DNA of 64,000 bases from Salinilacustrithrix flava (lineage in GTDB: Bacteria > Actinomycetota > Acidimicrobiia > Acidimicrobiales > Salinilacustritrichaceae), in the NCBI RefSeq assembly GCF_041228405.1, contig NZ_CP133888.1, positions 124,001-188,000 of the forward strand. The letters are read 5' to 3'. The notes under the pieces are model-generated. The model did not search any database. It saw only the letters and a list, made by a program, of their open reading frames with translations, and was not told the origin of the DNA. Positions within the stretch are counted from its first letter, which is position 1, and each line of letters begins with the position of its first letter. Both the position numbers and the translations under genes were made by a program. Shown one piece after another: positions 38,672 through 48,007 of the stretch.

Positions 38672-39577
38672 CTACGTCGGGACCGGCTCGCCGACCTCTC
38701 GTGGCTCCTTCGCGGGGCGCTCCAGCACCACGACCGCGAGGGATGCGACCACCACCGCCATGCCGAACCACTGCAGGGCACTGACCGATTCGTCGAGGAA
38801 CGTGACGGCGCCGATGGTGGCCACGACCGGGACGAGCAGGGTCAGCAGCGAGACGATCTGGAGCGGGACGTGCTCGTGGGACCAGTTGAGCAGCACGTGC
38901 CCGAGGGCCCCCGAGAAGACCGTGACCAGCACGATCGTGACCCAGTCGCTGGCATCGGCCGGGCTCAGGTCGGCACCGACGACGAGGGCGTAGGGGGCGA
39001 CCACAGCGCAGGCGACGACGGAGAGGCCGGTGAAGTACTCGAGCGTGCCGAGCTGGCGGCGGGCCTGCTTGGACGCCACGAAGTACAGGGTCCACGAGCC
39101 GAGGGCACCCACTGCGAGCAGGTCACCCCGCAGGCTCCACTCCGGCACGCCCGTGGCGCCGAGGACGACGACGGCGGTGCCGGCCACCGCGACGAGCGAC
39201 CACACGACGACCCGCTTGCCGAGCTGCTCACCGAACAGCCGCACGCCGATCGGGGCGAGCAGGATCGGCTGCAGCGCCCCGATCACGGTGGCGTTGGCCA
39301 CCGAGGTCTCGCGCAGCGCGCTGAAGAACAGGACGATGTCGAGGCCGAACGCGACGCCGCCGAGGGCGCTGATCCGCAGCATCGACCACGTGATGCGACC
39401 GCCGCGCGCCAGGTGCACCGTGACGAGCAGGAGGGCGCCGAGCACGAGCCGGTGGAAGCTGATGCCGGTGGCGTCGATGCCGTCGATCGACTTGACCATC
39501 GTCGACGACGCGCCCCAGATGGAGACGCCAGCGGTCGTTGCGAGGATCCCGGCGGTGCGCCGGCTGGTCGTGGCCAT
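38672..39577 (-). CDS. EamA/DMT-family exporter
   Basis: A 301-residue permease with ten hydrophobic helices in two EamA repeats (IWGASSTMVKSIDGIDATGISFHRLVLGALLLV and the C-terminal SGALGHVLLNWSHEHVPLQIVSLLTLLVPVVA). These proteins export amino acids or metabolites, or take up nucleotide sugars; substrate unknown. A TAGTGT hexamer lies nine bases before the ATG. Confidence 0.88.
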   Translation of the reverse strand: MATTSRRTAGILATTAGVSIWGASSTMVKSIDGIDATGISFHRLVLGALLLVTVHLARGGRITWSMLRISALGGVAFGLDIVLFFSALRETSVANATVIGALQPILLAPIGVRLFGEQLGKRVVVWSLVAVAGTAVVVLGATGVPEWSLRGDLLAVGALGSWTLYFVASKQARRQLGTLEYFTGLSVVACAVVAPYALVVGADLSPADASDWVTIVLVTVFSGALGHVLLNWSHEHVPLQIVSLLTLLVPVVATIGAVTFLDESVSALQWFGMAVVVASLAVVVLERPAKEPREVGEPVPT

Positions 39578-39589
39578 GGCCGCAGCACA

Positions 39590-40678
39590 CTACGGCTGCG
39601 CCGGGGCCGGCTCCTCCATCGGTTCCTGGGCGCGGGGCACCTGATCGACGACCGCCAGGGCGAAGACCGCGAAGGCCACCCCGAAGAACGCCATGCCGAT
39701 GCCGTGCAGCTCGTAGCCGAGCAGCACCACGATCAAGACGACGGAGGGGCCGACCTCGACGCCCCACCGGTCGATCCACCGCCGCGCGTGCAGGGCCTCG
39801 ACGGCCTGCAGCACCATCGCCGCGGCCAGGATCGCCACGGCCGCTCGCCCGCTCTCGAGGCCGGCGGTGAGGGCCGCGGTGGGCAGGACCCCGAGCAGGA
39901 TGCCGACGTCGGGGAGGGTGGCGGCCACGCCGGCGACCAGTCCGAGCACCACCGGCGCCGGCAGCGAGAGCAGCGAGGCCACGAGCCCCACGGACAACCC
40001 GATCAGCACCCCCTGGCCGAGCATGGCGGTCAGCGTCCGGCGGGCGCGCAACGTCGCCTCCTCGAGCACGGTGGTGACCAGCCGTCGCCGGTCGTCGTCC
40101 GCCACCAGCGAGAGCCCACCCCGGATGATCCCGGGGCCGTAGATCAGCAGGAAGATCGTGAGGATCATGTTCACGAAGAACACGGGCACGGTCAGCGCGT
40201 TCTCGGCGAGCGCGTCGCTGCCGCTGCCCACCCGCTCGTCGACCTCGTCGAGGAAGACCTCGACGCGGTCGGACAGCCGCAGGTCGCGCATGGCGGCGCC
40301 GATCTCGTCGTCCCGGTCCTCGAGGCGCGCCGTCGCCTCGGGTGCGACGTCCTGCAGCGAGCGGACCTCACGGTCGAGGTTGTCGAAGGTGCCGAAGACG
40401 AGCGCCACGGCCGCCACGCCGATGACGACGAAGGTGAGCAGCACTGCGGCGATCCGCGGGATCCATCGACCCAACCAGGTCACGAGCGGGGCCACGAACA
40501 CCGCCGTCACCGTGCAGGCGGCAGCCCAGCCGAGGACCCGCTGGCCGGCCACGAACGCGCCCCGGAGCACGAGGAGCGCGAGCACGACGCCGACGGCCAG
40601 CGCGATCGTGCGGGTGCTGATGCGGACCGTGCGCGAGCGGCGAGCCCCGCCCCCGGTCATCCACGGTGTCGCCGGCAT
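39590..40678 (-). CDS. AI-2E family transporter (UPF0118), first of a divergent pair
   Basis: A 362-residue protein with about eight hydrophobic helices of the AI-2E/TqsA type: two N-terminal helices, a soluble helical domain (residues about 90-165), then the permease core with the FFVNMILTIFLLIYGPGIIR helix and GLVAGVAATLPDVGILLGVLPTA. Members export autoinducer-2 or act as Na+/H+ antiporters. Start MPATPWMTGG at 40678 is supported by TACCGT eight bases upstream. A paralogue is transcribed from the opposite strand 20 bases away. Confidence 0.82.
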   Translation of the reverse strand: MPATPWMTGGGARRSRTVRISTRTIALAVGVVLALLVLRGAFVAGQRVLGWAAACTVTAVFVAPLVTWLGRWIPRIAAVLLTFVVIGVAAVALVFGTFDNLDREVRSLQDVAPEATARLEDRDDEIGAAMRDLRLSDRVEVFLDEVDERVGSGSDALAENALTVPVFFVNMILTIFLLIYGPGIIRGGLSLVADDDRRRLVTTVLEEATLRARRTLTAMLGQGVLIGLSVGLVASLLSLPAPVVLGLVAGVAATLPDVGILLGVLPTAALTAGLESGRAAVAILAAAMVLQAVEALHARRWIDRWGVEVGPSVVLIVVLLGYELHGIGMAFFGVAFAVFALAVVDQVPRAQEPMEEPAPAQP

Positions 40679-40685
40679 CGAGTCG

Positions 40686-40692
40686 TACGGTA
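40686..40692. promoter_or_regulatory. Overlapping divergent -10 elements of two AI-2E genes
   Basis: Plus TACGGT (40686-40691) lies seven bases before the GTG at 40699. Minus TACCGT (40692-40687) lies eight bases before the ATG at 40678. The two hexamers share five base pairs in the sequence TACGGTA, so polymerase can occupy only one at a time. Confidence 0.6.
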
Positions 40693-40698
40693 CCGAGG

Positions 40699-41883
40699 GT
40701 GACCGCTGGCCTCCGTGATGCGCCCGGAGGTGGGGACGGTGCCGAGCCCGCCCCCAACGACACGCGCACCGTGGTCGACGTCGACCTCCGCTCGATGGCG
40801 ACGCTCCTCGTCTTCGCACTGGTGGCCCTCGGCCTGCTCGAGGTGCTGCAGCAGACGCCGTCGATGATCACCAAGGTCGTCGTGGGCATCGTGATCGCGC
40901 TGGCCCTCGACCCGGTGGTCGCCCGCACGCGCGACCGCCTCGGCGGGTCGAGCCGGGGCATCGCCGTGGCCATCGTCGGCACCGCACTCGGCCTGGCCTT
41001 CCTCGCCGTGCTCCTCGTCCTCGGCCCCGCCGCCATCGAGCAGGCCGGGAGCCTGCGCTCGGACCTCCCGGCCACGATCGAGGACGCCTACACCTGGCCG
41101 GTCATCGGGGAGCGCATCGCCGAGGCGGACCTGGCCCAGCGCGTCGACGACGCCATCGAGCGTCTGCCCGCCGAGCTCGACGACGAGCAGATCACCCGCT
41201 ACGCCGAGGACCTGCTCGGGGGTCTGCTCACCACGATCGTCGTGCTCGTCACCGCCATCGCCGTCATGCTCGACGGCGAGTCGATGGTGCAGCGCATCCG
41301 GAACCTGTTCAAGGGCGAGCGCCGGGAGCACCTCGACGGGATCGGCCGGGTCGTCTACCGCACGTTCGGCAACTACTTCGCCGGCTCACTGTTCGTGGCC
41401 ATCCTCAACGGGCTCGTCGTGCTCACGGTCGCGCTCTCGCTCGGCGTCCCCCTCGCCCCGCTCGCCGGCCTCTGGTCGATGCTCACGAACCTGATCCCCC
41501 AGATCGGCGGGTTCCTCGGCGGCTCGTTCCTCGTCACCCTGGCCCTCACGCAGGGTCCCGTGGCGGCGGCGATCGCCCTCGTCGTGTTCCTCGTGTACCA
41601 GAACCTCGAGAACAACATCATCCAGCCCGCCGTGGTCGGCAAGGCCGTCGACCTCACGCCTCCCACGACGATGCTGGCCGCGCTGCTCGGCGGCGCGATG
41701 GCCGGCGTGCCGGGTGCCCTGATCGCCACGCCGATCGTCGGTGCGGCCAAGGTGCTCTACCTGCGCGACGCCCAGGACGGCTCGGTCGACGGGAGCATGG
41801 TCGACGAGGTCGGCACGACCGAGGGCGGGGTGTTCCGGCGCGTGCTGGCGCGGATCACGGACCGCAGCGGTGGCAGCCGATGA
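40699..41883 (+). CDS. AI-2E family transporter, second of a divergent pair
   Basis: A 394-residue AI-2E family permease: LVFALVALGLLEVLQQTPSMITKVVVGIVIALAL, a soluble helical segment, FGNYFAGSLFVAILNGLVVLTVALSLGVPLAPLAGLWSMLTNLIPQIGGFLGG, and VVFLVYQNLENNIIQPAVVGKAVDLTP, the family signature. Better conserved than its divergent neighbour. The GTG start follows TACGGT by seven bases. The 3' end overlaps the convergent tag gene by 29 bases. Confidence 0.9.
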   Translation: MTAGLRDAPGGGDGAEPAPNDTRTVVDVDLRSMATLLVFALVALGLLEVLQQTPSMITKVVVGIVIALALDPVVARTRDRLGGSSRGIAVAIVGTALGLAFLAVLLVLGPAAIEQAGSLRSDLPATIEDAYTWPVIGERIAEADLAQRVDDAIERLPAELDDEQITRYAEDLLGGLLTTIVVLVTAIAVMLDGESMVQRIRNLFKGERREHLDGIGRVVYRTFGNYFAGSLFVAILNGLVVLTVALSLGVPLAPLAGLWSMLTNLIPQIGGFLGGSFLVTLALTQGPVAAAIALVVFLVYQNLENNIIQPAVVGKAVDLTPPTTMLAALLGGAMAGVPGALIATPIVGAAKVLYLRDAQDGSVDGSMVDEVGTTEGGVFRRVLARITDRSGGSR

Positions 41884-42439
41884 GGTGGTCGTCGACCATC
41901 CCGGCCGACTGCATGAACGCGTAGACGATCGTCGGGCCGACGAAGCGGGCGCCGCGCGCCTTGAGCGCCTTGCTCAGCGCGGCGGACTCCGACGTGTGCG
42001 CTGGGATCTCGGCCAGGGTGGCGAGCGGCGCCGGTCGCGACTCGGGCGCGTGGGACCAGACCAGCTCGCTCAGGGAGCTGCCCTCGGCGCGCAGCTCCTG
42101 GCTCAGGCGGGCCAGGTCGATGGTGGCCTGGATCTTGCCCCGGTGGCGCACGATGCCGGCGTCGCCGAGCAGGCGCTCGATGTCGGGCTCCTCGTAGGCC
42201 GCCACCGCGTCGATGTCGAAGCCGTGGAACGCGGCCCGGAAGGCCTCCCGCTTGCGCAGGATCGTGATCCACGCCAGACCGGCTTGGAAGCCCTCGAGCG
42301 CGAGCAGCTCGAAGACGTCGCGCTCGTCGCGGGTGGGCCGGCCCCACTCGTGGTCGTGGTAGTCCACGTAGAGCGGATCGTCGCCGCACCACCAGCACCG
42401 CACGACGCCGTCGGCGCCCGTGCGCAAGCCCCCGTCCAC
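41855..42439 (-). CDS. tag: DNA-3-methyladenine glycosylase I
   Basis: A 194-residue Tag protein. It has the zinc-site region RCWWCGDDPLYVDYHDHEWGRP, the family core FELLALEGFQAGLAWITILRKREAFRAAFHGFD, the VGPTIVYAFMQSAGMVDDHL segment, and the C-terminal zinc ligands GCHRC. It excises 3-methyladenine from alkylated DNA. GTG start at 42439; no strong signal upstream. Its coding end overlaps the AI-2E gene. Confidence 0.93.
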   Translation of the reverse strand: MDGGLRTGADGVVRCWWCGDDPLYVDYHDHEWGRPTRDERDVFELLALEGFQAGLAWITILRKREAFRAAFHGFDIDAVAAYEEPDIERLLGDAGIVRHRGKIQATIDLARLSQELRAEGSSLSELVWSHAPESRPAPLATLAEIPAHTSESAALSKALKARGARFVGPTIVYAFMQSAGMVDDHLIGCHRCGP

Positions 42440-42454
42440 GTCAGCGGTCCACGA

Positions 42455-43216
42455 TCAGAAGATGGTGTAGCCGCCGTCAGCGACGATCTGGTCGCCGGTG
42501 TGCCAATCCACGGACTTGTCGCACAGGTAGGCGGCCAGCTTCTCGTAGTCCTCACCCGTCGCCCACCGGCGCACCGGGGTGCGCTTGGTGGTGACCTCGC
42601 GGAAGCGGTCGTCCTGGTAGCCGCCCTCGGCCATCTCGGTGCGGGTCCAGCCGGGCAGCACGGCGTTCACCCGGATCTTGTGGCGGGCGAGGCCCACGGC
42701 CGAGGCGCGGACGAGGCCGAGCAGGGCGGTCTTGGACGCGCCGTAGTGGGGGTTGGCAGCAGCGCCGTGGATGGCCGAGGTCGACGAGATCGCCACGATC
42801 GCGCCGCCCTCGCCCTGGTCGATCATCTGGCGGGCGCAGTCGCGCATGGTGAGGAACGCACCGTCGAGGTTGATGGCCATCACGCGGCGCCACTCCTCGA
42901 GCGACAGGTCCTGGAGCTGGCCACCGCCGCTCGTGCCGGCGTTGGCGACGCAGACGTCGATGCGGCCGAGGCGCTCGACCGTCTCGGCCGTGGCGGCAGC
43001 GACCGATGCCTCGTCGCCGACGTCGCAGGCCACGGCGATGGCATCCACCCCGTGGCCCTTGATCGCCTCCACGGCGGCGGCGGACTTGTCGGCGTTGCGG
43101 GCCCACACCGCCACGGCGGCGCCGGCCCGGGCGCACCCCTCGGCGAAGCCGAGCCCGATGCCCCCGTTGCCGCCGGTCACCACGGCCACCTGGCCCTGCA
43201 GGTCGTTGATCGTCAC
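42455..43216 (-). CDS. Short-chain dehydrogenase/reductase
   Basis: A 253-residue classical SDR: TGGNGGIGLGF cofactor loop, NAGTSGGG, catalytic serine in VAISSTSA, YGASK, and a C-terminal GDQIVADGGYTIF typical of FabG-like enzymes. Substrate unknown. GTG start with a TACGCT -10 eight bases upstream. The tag gene starts 15 bases after its stop and may share the transcript. Confidence 0.92.
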   Translation of the reverse strand: MTINDLQGQVAVVTGGNGGIGLGFAEGCARAGAAVAVWARNADKSAAAVEAIKGHGVDAIAVACDVGDEASVAAATAETVERLGRIDVCVANAGTSGGGQLQDLSLEEWRRVMAINLDGAFLTMRDCARQMIDQGEGGAIVAISSTSAIHGAAANPHYGASKTALLGLVRASAVGLARHKIRVNAVLPGWTRTEMAEGGYQDDRFREVTTKRTPVRRWATGEDYEKLAAYLCDKSVDWHTGDQIVADGGYTIF

Positions 43217-43224
43217 GGCGGCGG

Positions 43225-43230
43225 AGCGTA
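43225..43230 (-). promoter_or_regulatory. -10 element of the SDR gene at 42455
   Basis: Minus-strand TACGCT is eight bases before the GTG at 43216. Confidence 0.45.
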
Positions 43231-43270
43231 GCCACCGACCCGGTTCTGGACGCGGCTGCGGAACGGCGCG

Positions 43271-43699
43271 CTAGGTGAGCTTGGAGTAGTCCACGCTCCA
43301 CCAGCGCTCGGGCTGCATGCAGAACTTCAGGCTCTGCTCGTCGGAGGTCTCCACGTACTCGTCACCGATGTCGGGGCCGAGGTAGCGGTGCGCCATGGGG
43401 CGGGAGTCGTCCTCCTCGTCCGCGGCGCGGATGGCCGTGATGGGCCCCTCGACGCTGACGTAGCGGTAGAAGGGCGGGGTCTCGTCCTGGGCGCAGAGCG
43501 AGAACCGACGGGCCTGGGCCAGCAGCTTGCCCTTGACGGAGTCCTCAGCCGTGAGCACCCACAGCTCCCCGCCGGGGCGGTAGTCGTACCAGACGGGGAC
43601 GGCGAGCGGGGGCCCGTCGGGGCGCTCCACCGCCAGCACGCCCACGTGCACGTCGGCCAGGAACTGCTCCCGTTCCTCCACGGTCATGGCCAGTCCCAT
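43271..43699 (-). CDS. Pyridoxamine 5'-phosphate oxidase-fold (PNPOx) protein
   Basis: A 142-residue split-barrel protein: FLADVHVGVLAVERPDGPPLAVPVWYDY, GELWVLTAEDSVKGKLLAQARRFSLCAQDE, and YVSVEGPITAI. Actinobacterial members bind F420, FMN or haem; the presence of cofC in the window makes F420 plausible but unproven. A GGGGG Shine-Dalgarno-like run lies about eight bases before the ATG. Confidence 0.85.
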   Translation of the reverse strand: MGLAMTVEEREQFLADVHVGVLAVERPDGPPLAVPVWYDYRPGGELWVLTAEDSVKGKLLAQARRFSLCAQDETPPFYRYVSVEGPITAIRAADEEDDSRPMAHRYLGPDIGDEYVETSDEQSLKFCMQPERWWSVDYSKLT

Positions 43700-43766
43700 G
43701 CGGCACCCCCTGCGGTCGACGTCGCTGACGTCATCCTGTCACGGTGCCTGCGGGCCCGCGCTCGCG

Positions 43767-44303
43767 TCAGACCTCGAGCGCTCGCTCCAGTCGGGCGATC
43801 ATCTCGGCGTCGAAGTTGGCGTAGACCAGCTCTGAGCCGGCGAAGCGGTGGACCTCGGCCACGAGGTGGTCCTCGACGATCTCGCTCGCGAGGACGGCGA
43901 CGGTGGCGGTGCCCGGCTTCACCGCGTCACGGAACCACCCGACCCACTCGTCGGAGATGCCGAGGTCGACGACCTTGGCGGTGAGCGCACCGGCGCCGGC
44001 GCCGATGGCGGTGCCCGCCGCCCAGCCGACCGGTCCCCCGAGGAGCAGGCCGAACAGGCCGGTCCACATGCCCCCGGAGATGGCCGAGCGGCCCGGTTGG
44101 GGGTCGATGGTCTCGCGCACGACGGTCTTGCCGGCGTCGTCCTTGACCACGATGACGGCGTCCTCGAGCACCAGCGAGCCGTTCGCCTTCAGCCGGGTGA
44201 CGGCGGTGAGGAACTCCTGGGCCCGGTAGATGTCCGGGAAGGAGATGCCCACCAACGTCTGGGGGATGATGTCGGCCTGGGCGGCCGTCGGATCGTCGCT
44301 CAC
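43767..44303 (-). CDS. DUF1269 membrane-associated protein
   Basis: A 178-residue protein with the DUF1269 pattern: LVGISFPDIYRAQEFLTAVTRLKANGSLVLEDAVIVVKDDAGK, a glycine-rich hydrophobic hairpin (GLFGLLLGGPVGWAAGTAIGAGAGAL), and a second ferredoxin-like half. Function unknown. GTG start ten bases after the inositol-phosphate synthase stop, probably in one transcript. Confidence 0.8.
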   Translation of the reverse strand: MSDDPTAAQADIIPQTLVGISFPDIYRAQEFLTAVTRLKANGSLVLEDAVIVVKDDAGKTVVRETIDPQPGRSAISGGMWTGLFGLLLGGPVGWAAGTAIGAGAGALTAKVVDLGISDEWVGWFRDAVKPGTATVAVLASEIVEDHLVAEVHRFAGSELVYANFDAEMIARLERALEV

Positions 44304-44313
44304 GAGGCTCTTT

Positions 44314-45627
<1,314 letters not shown>

Positions 45628-45666
45628 CCGACCATCATGAAGCATCGTGGTGGAAACGCAACGTTG

Positions 45667-45683
45667 GTTCAGGAACACTGAAC
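45667..45683. promoter_or_regulatory. Operator candidate between ino1 and the LysR gene
   Basis: GTTCA-GGAACAC-TGAAC is a perfect 5-bp inverted repeat with a seven-base centre. It ends immediately before the TACCGT -10 of the LysR gene and lies in the divergent promoter region shared with ino1. This is the expected layout of a LysR autoregulatory site. Confidence 0.55.
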
Positions 45684-45689
45684 TACCGT
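45684..45689 (+). promoter_or_regulatory. -10 element of the LysR gene at 45697
   Basis: TACCGT ends seven bases before the GTG at 45697; leaderless start. Confidence 0.55.
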
Positions 45690-45696
45690 CGCGGGG

Positions 45697-46575
45697 GTGC
45701 GACCACCGCCGACGACGCTGCAGCTCACCACCCAGCAGCTCGAGTACCTCGTGGCCATCGACCGCCACGACACCTGGGGCGAGGCCGCCGCCTCGGTCGG
45801 CGTGTCCCCGTCGGCCCTGTCCCAGGGCATCGCCGAGCTCGAGCGCCGGCTCGGCGTGGCCCTGTTCGAGCGGGACGGGCGCCGCCGGGTGCCGGCCCGC
45901 GACCACGAGCCCGTCCTGCGCTACGCCGAGGCAACCGTCGCCGCCACGCGCGACCTGGCCCGGTGGCTGGCGTCGCGCCGCACCGGCACGAGCGGGGTCG
46001 TCCGGCTCGGCATGATCGACGCCGCCGCCACCCACCACTTCCGCGACGTGCTGCGGGCCCACCGCCGCCAGCGACCCGAGGTCGATCTGCTGCTCGCCGT
46101 GGACCCCTCGGGCCCGCTCCTGCGGCGGCTGGTCCGCGGGGAGCTCGACCTCGTCGTGTGCGTGGAGACCGACGACCTGCCGGCGCGCATCACGACCCAG
46201 CCGCTGCTCGACGACCCCCTCAGCGTGCTCGCCCCCGGCGACGCCGCCGACGTCGCCCCCGCCGGCTGGGGGCCGTGGGTGACGTTCCCGAGCGGCTCGC
46301 ACACCCGGCAGGTCGTCGCCGACGCCCTGCGCCGTGCCGGCGCCGGCTTCGAGGTCGTGGCCGAGTCCAACCAGCCCGAGGTGCTGCGCGAGATGGCCCT
46401 GCTCGGCGTGGGCTGGACCGTGCTTCCCCTCGCCGGGCTCGGGTCGGTCGAAGGGCTCCGCGTGGTGCATCGCGACCTCGTGGTCCGCCGCCTGGTGCTG
46501 GCCCGCCGCACGGGCGCCCGCCCCGATCCGGCCGTGGACGAGCTCGCCGCCGCCCTCCTCGCCGGCGCTCAGTAG
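45697..46575 (+). CDS. LysR-type transcriptional regulator
   Basis: A 292-residue LysR protein. The HTH spans about residues 8-66 (LTTQQLEYLVAIDRHDTWGEAAASVGVSPSALSQGIAELERRLG), then the substrate-binding domain (GVVRLGMIDAAATHHFRDVL onward). It is divergent from ino1, which may be its target, and the amidase gene follows directly. The amidase -10 hexamer includes this gene's stop codon. Confidence 0.9.
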   Translation: MRPPPTTLQLTTQQLEYLVAIDRHDTWGEAAASVGVSPSALSQGIAELERRLGVALFERDGRRRVPARDHEPVLRYAEATVAATRDLARWLASRRTGTSGVVRLGMIDAAATHHFRDVLRAHRRQRPEVDLLLAVDPSGPLLRRLVRGELDLVVCVETDDLPARITTQPLLDDPLSVLAPGDAADVAPAGWGPWVTFPSGSHTRQVVADALRRAGAGFEVVAESNQPEVLREMALLGVGWTVLPLAGLGSVEGLRVVHRDLVVRRLVLARRTGARPDPAVDELAAALLAGAQ

Positions 46576-46578
46576 CGT
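46573..46578 (+). promoter_or_regulatory. -10 element of the amidase gene, overlapping a stop codon
   Basis: TAGCGT begins with the TAG stop of the LysR gene and ends seven bases before the amidase GTG at 46586. Confidence 0.45.
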
Positions 46579-46585
46579 TCGCGCC

Positions 46586-48007
46586 GTGCAGCCCGACCTC
46601 GACCGCAGCTCCGCCCTCGACCTGGCCGCCGCCATCCGGCGCGCCGAGGTCTCCCCCACCGAGGTCATGGACGCCACCCTGGCCGCCATCGCCGACCGGA
46701 ACCCGGCGCTGAACGCCGTGGTCTGGCTCGACGAGGACGACGCCCGGGCCCGGGCGAAGGCCGCCACCGAGCGCCTCACCGCCGAGGGCCCGGACGACCT
46801 GCCTCCGTTCTTCGGGGTCCCGCTGCCGATCAAGGACCTGCACCCCGTGCAGGGGTGGCCCTGCACGTTCGGGTCCCCGGGTGCCTCGGACGCACCGGCC
46901 GAGGAGAGCGGCCTCGTCGTGCAGCGGCTGGAGGACGCCGGCTTCCTGCTGTGCGGCACCAGCAACTCCCCCGAGTTCGGCACCGTCACCGCCACCGAGA
47001 ACGACCGCTACGGCATCACCCGCAACCCGTGGGACCTCGAACGCACCTCCGGGGGCTCCTCCGGCGGCGCCTCCGCGGCGGTGGCGGGCGGGATGTTCAC
47101 CATCGCCCACGCCAGCGACGGCGGGGGCTCCATCCGCATCCCGGCCACCTGCACCGGCCTCGTCGGCCTGAAGCCGGCGCGTGGTCGCGTCGTCGACCAG
47201 ACCGTGGCCTGGGAGGGCGCCTCCACCCAGGGCGTGGTCTCGCGCACCGTGGCCGACACCGCCGCGGCCCTCGACGCCATCGCCGTGTTCGACCCGCTCG
47301 CCTGGTGGAACGCGCCGGCACCGGAGCGACCCTTCCTCGACGAGGTCGGCGCCGACCCCGGCCGGCTGCGCATCGCGTCCATGACCACCTCGACCCTCGG
47401 GCTCGACGTCGACCCGGAGTGCGTGGCCGCCGTGGAGCGCACCGTGGCCGCCCTGGCCGAAGCCGGCCACGAGATCGTCGACCACGAGTTCGAGCCCTTC
47501 GCCGAGGACTTCATCGCCGGCTTCGTGCACGTCGTCAACGCCGGGCTCTCCGACTTCGACGTCGACTGGGACCGCGTCCAGGCGAACAACCGGGCCAACC
47601 GGGGCTACGCCCAGAAGGTCGACAGCCTCACCTACGTCGGCGCGGTCGCGGCCCTCCAGCGATGGACCCGCAAGGTCAACGCCCAGTGGGGCCGGGACTT
47701 CGACGTCCTCGTCACCCCCACGATGCCGATCCAGCCCCCGTCAGCCGGCCAGATCCTGCGGGAGATCACCGAGGCGCCCGCCGACACCTCGATGACGGTG
47801 CTGGCCACGGTGAGCTACACCTCGATGTTCAACATGAACGGCCTGCCCGCCATCTCCCTCCCGGTGCACCAGGCCAGCGACACCGGCCTGCCCGTCGGCG
47901 CCCAGGTCGTCGCCGGCCCGTGGCAGGAGGCCGCGCTGCTGCGCGTGGCCGCGCAGGTCGAGCAGCTGCTCCCCTGGGCCGACCGCCGTCCGGCCCCGCT
48001 GCCCTGA
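46586..48007 (+). CDS. Amidase signature family protein
   Basis: A 473-residue amidase. It has the Ser-cis-Ser-Lys triad: Lys in LPIKDLHPV, and Ser residues in the signature GGSSGGASAAVAGGM and in ASDGGGSIRIPATCTGLVGLKP. C-terminal NMNGLPAISLPV and LPVGAQVV are typical. It hydrolyses amides; the substrate is not evident, and it lacks the GatA context. GTG start with TAGCGT seven bases upstream. The MFS gene begins at the stop codon. Confidence 0.9.
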   Translation: MQPDLDRSSALDLAAAIRRAEVSPTEVMDATLAAIADRNPALNAVVWLDEDDARARAKAATERLTAEGPDDLPPFFGVPLPIKDLHPVQGWPCTFGSPGASDAPAEESGLVVQRLEDAGFLLCGTSNSPEFGTVTATENDRYGITRNPWDLERTSGGSSGGASAAVAGGMFTIAHASDGGGSIRIPATCTGLVGLKPARGRVVDQTVAWEGASTQGVVSRTVADTAAALDAIAVFDPLAWWNAPAPERPFLDEVGADPGRLRIASMTTSTLGLDVDPECVAAVERTVAALAEAGHEIVDHEFEPFAEDFIAGFVHVVNAGLSDFDVDWDRVQANNRANRGYAQKVDSLTYVGAVAALQRWTRKVNAQWGRDFDVLVTPTMPIQPPSAGQILREITEAPADTSMTVLATVSYTSMFNMNGLPAISLPVHQASDTGLPVGAQVVAGPWQEAALLRVAAQVEQLLPWADRRPAPLP

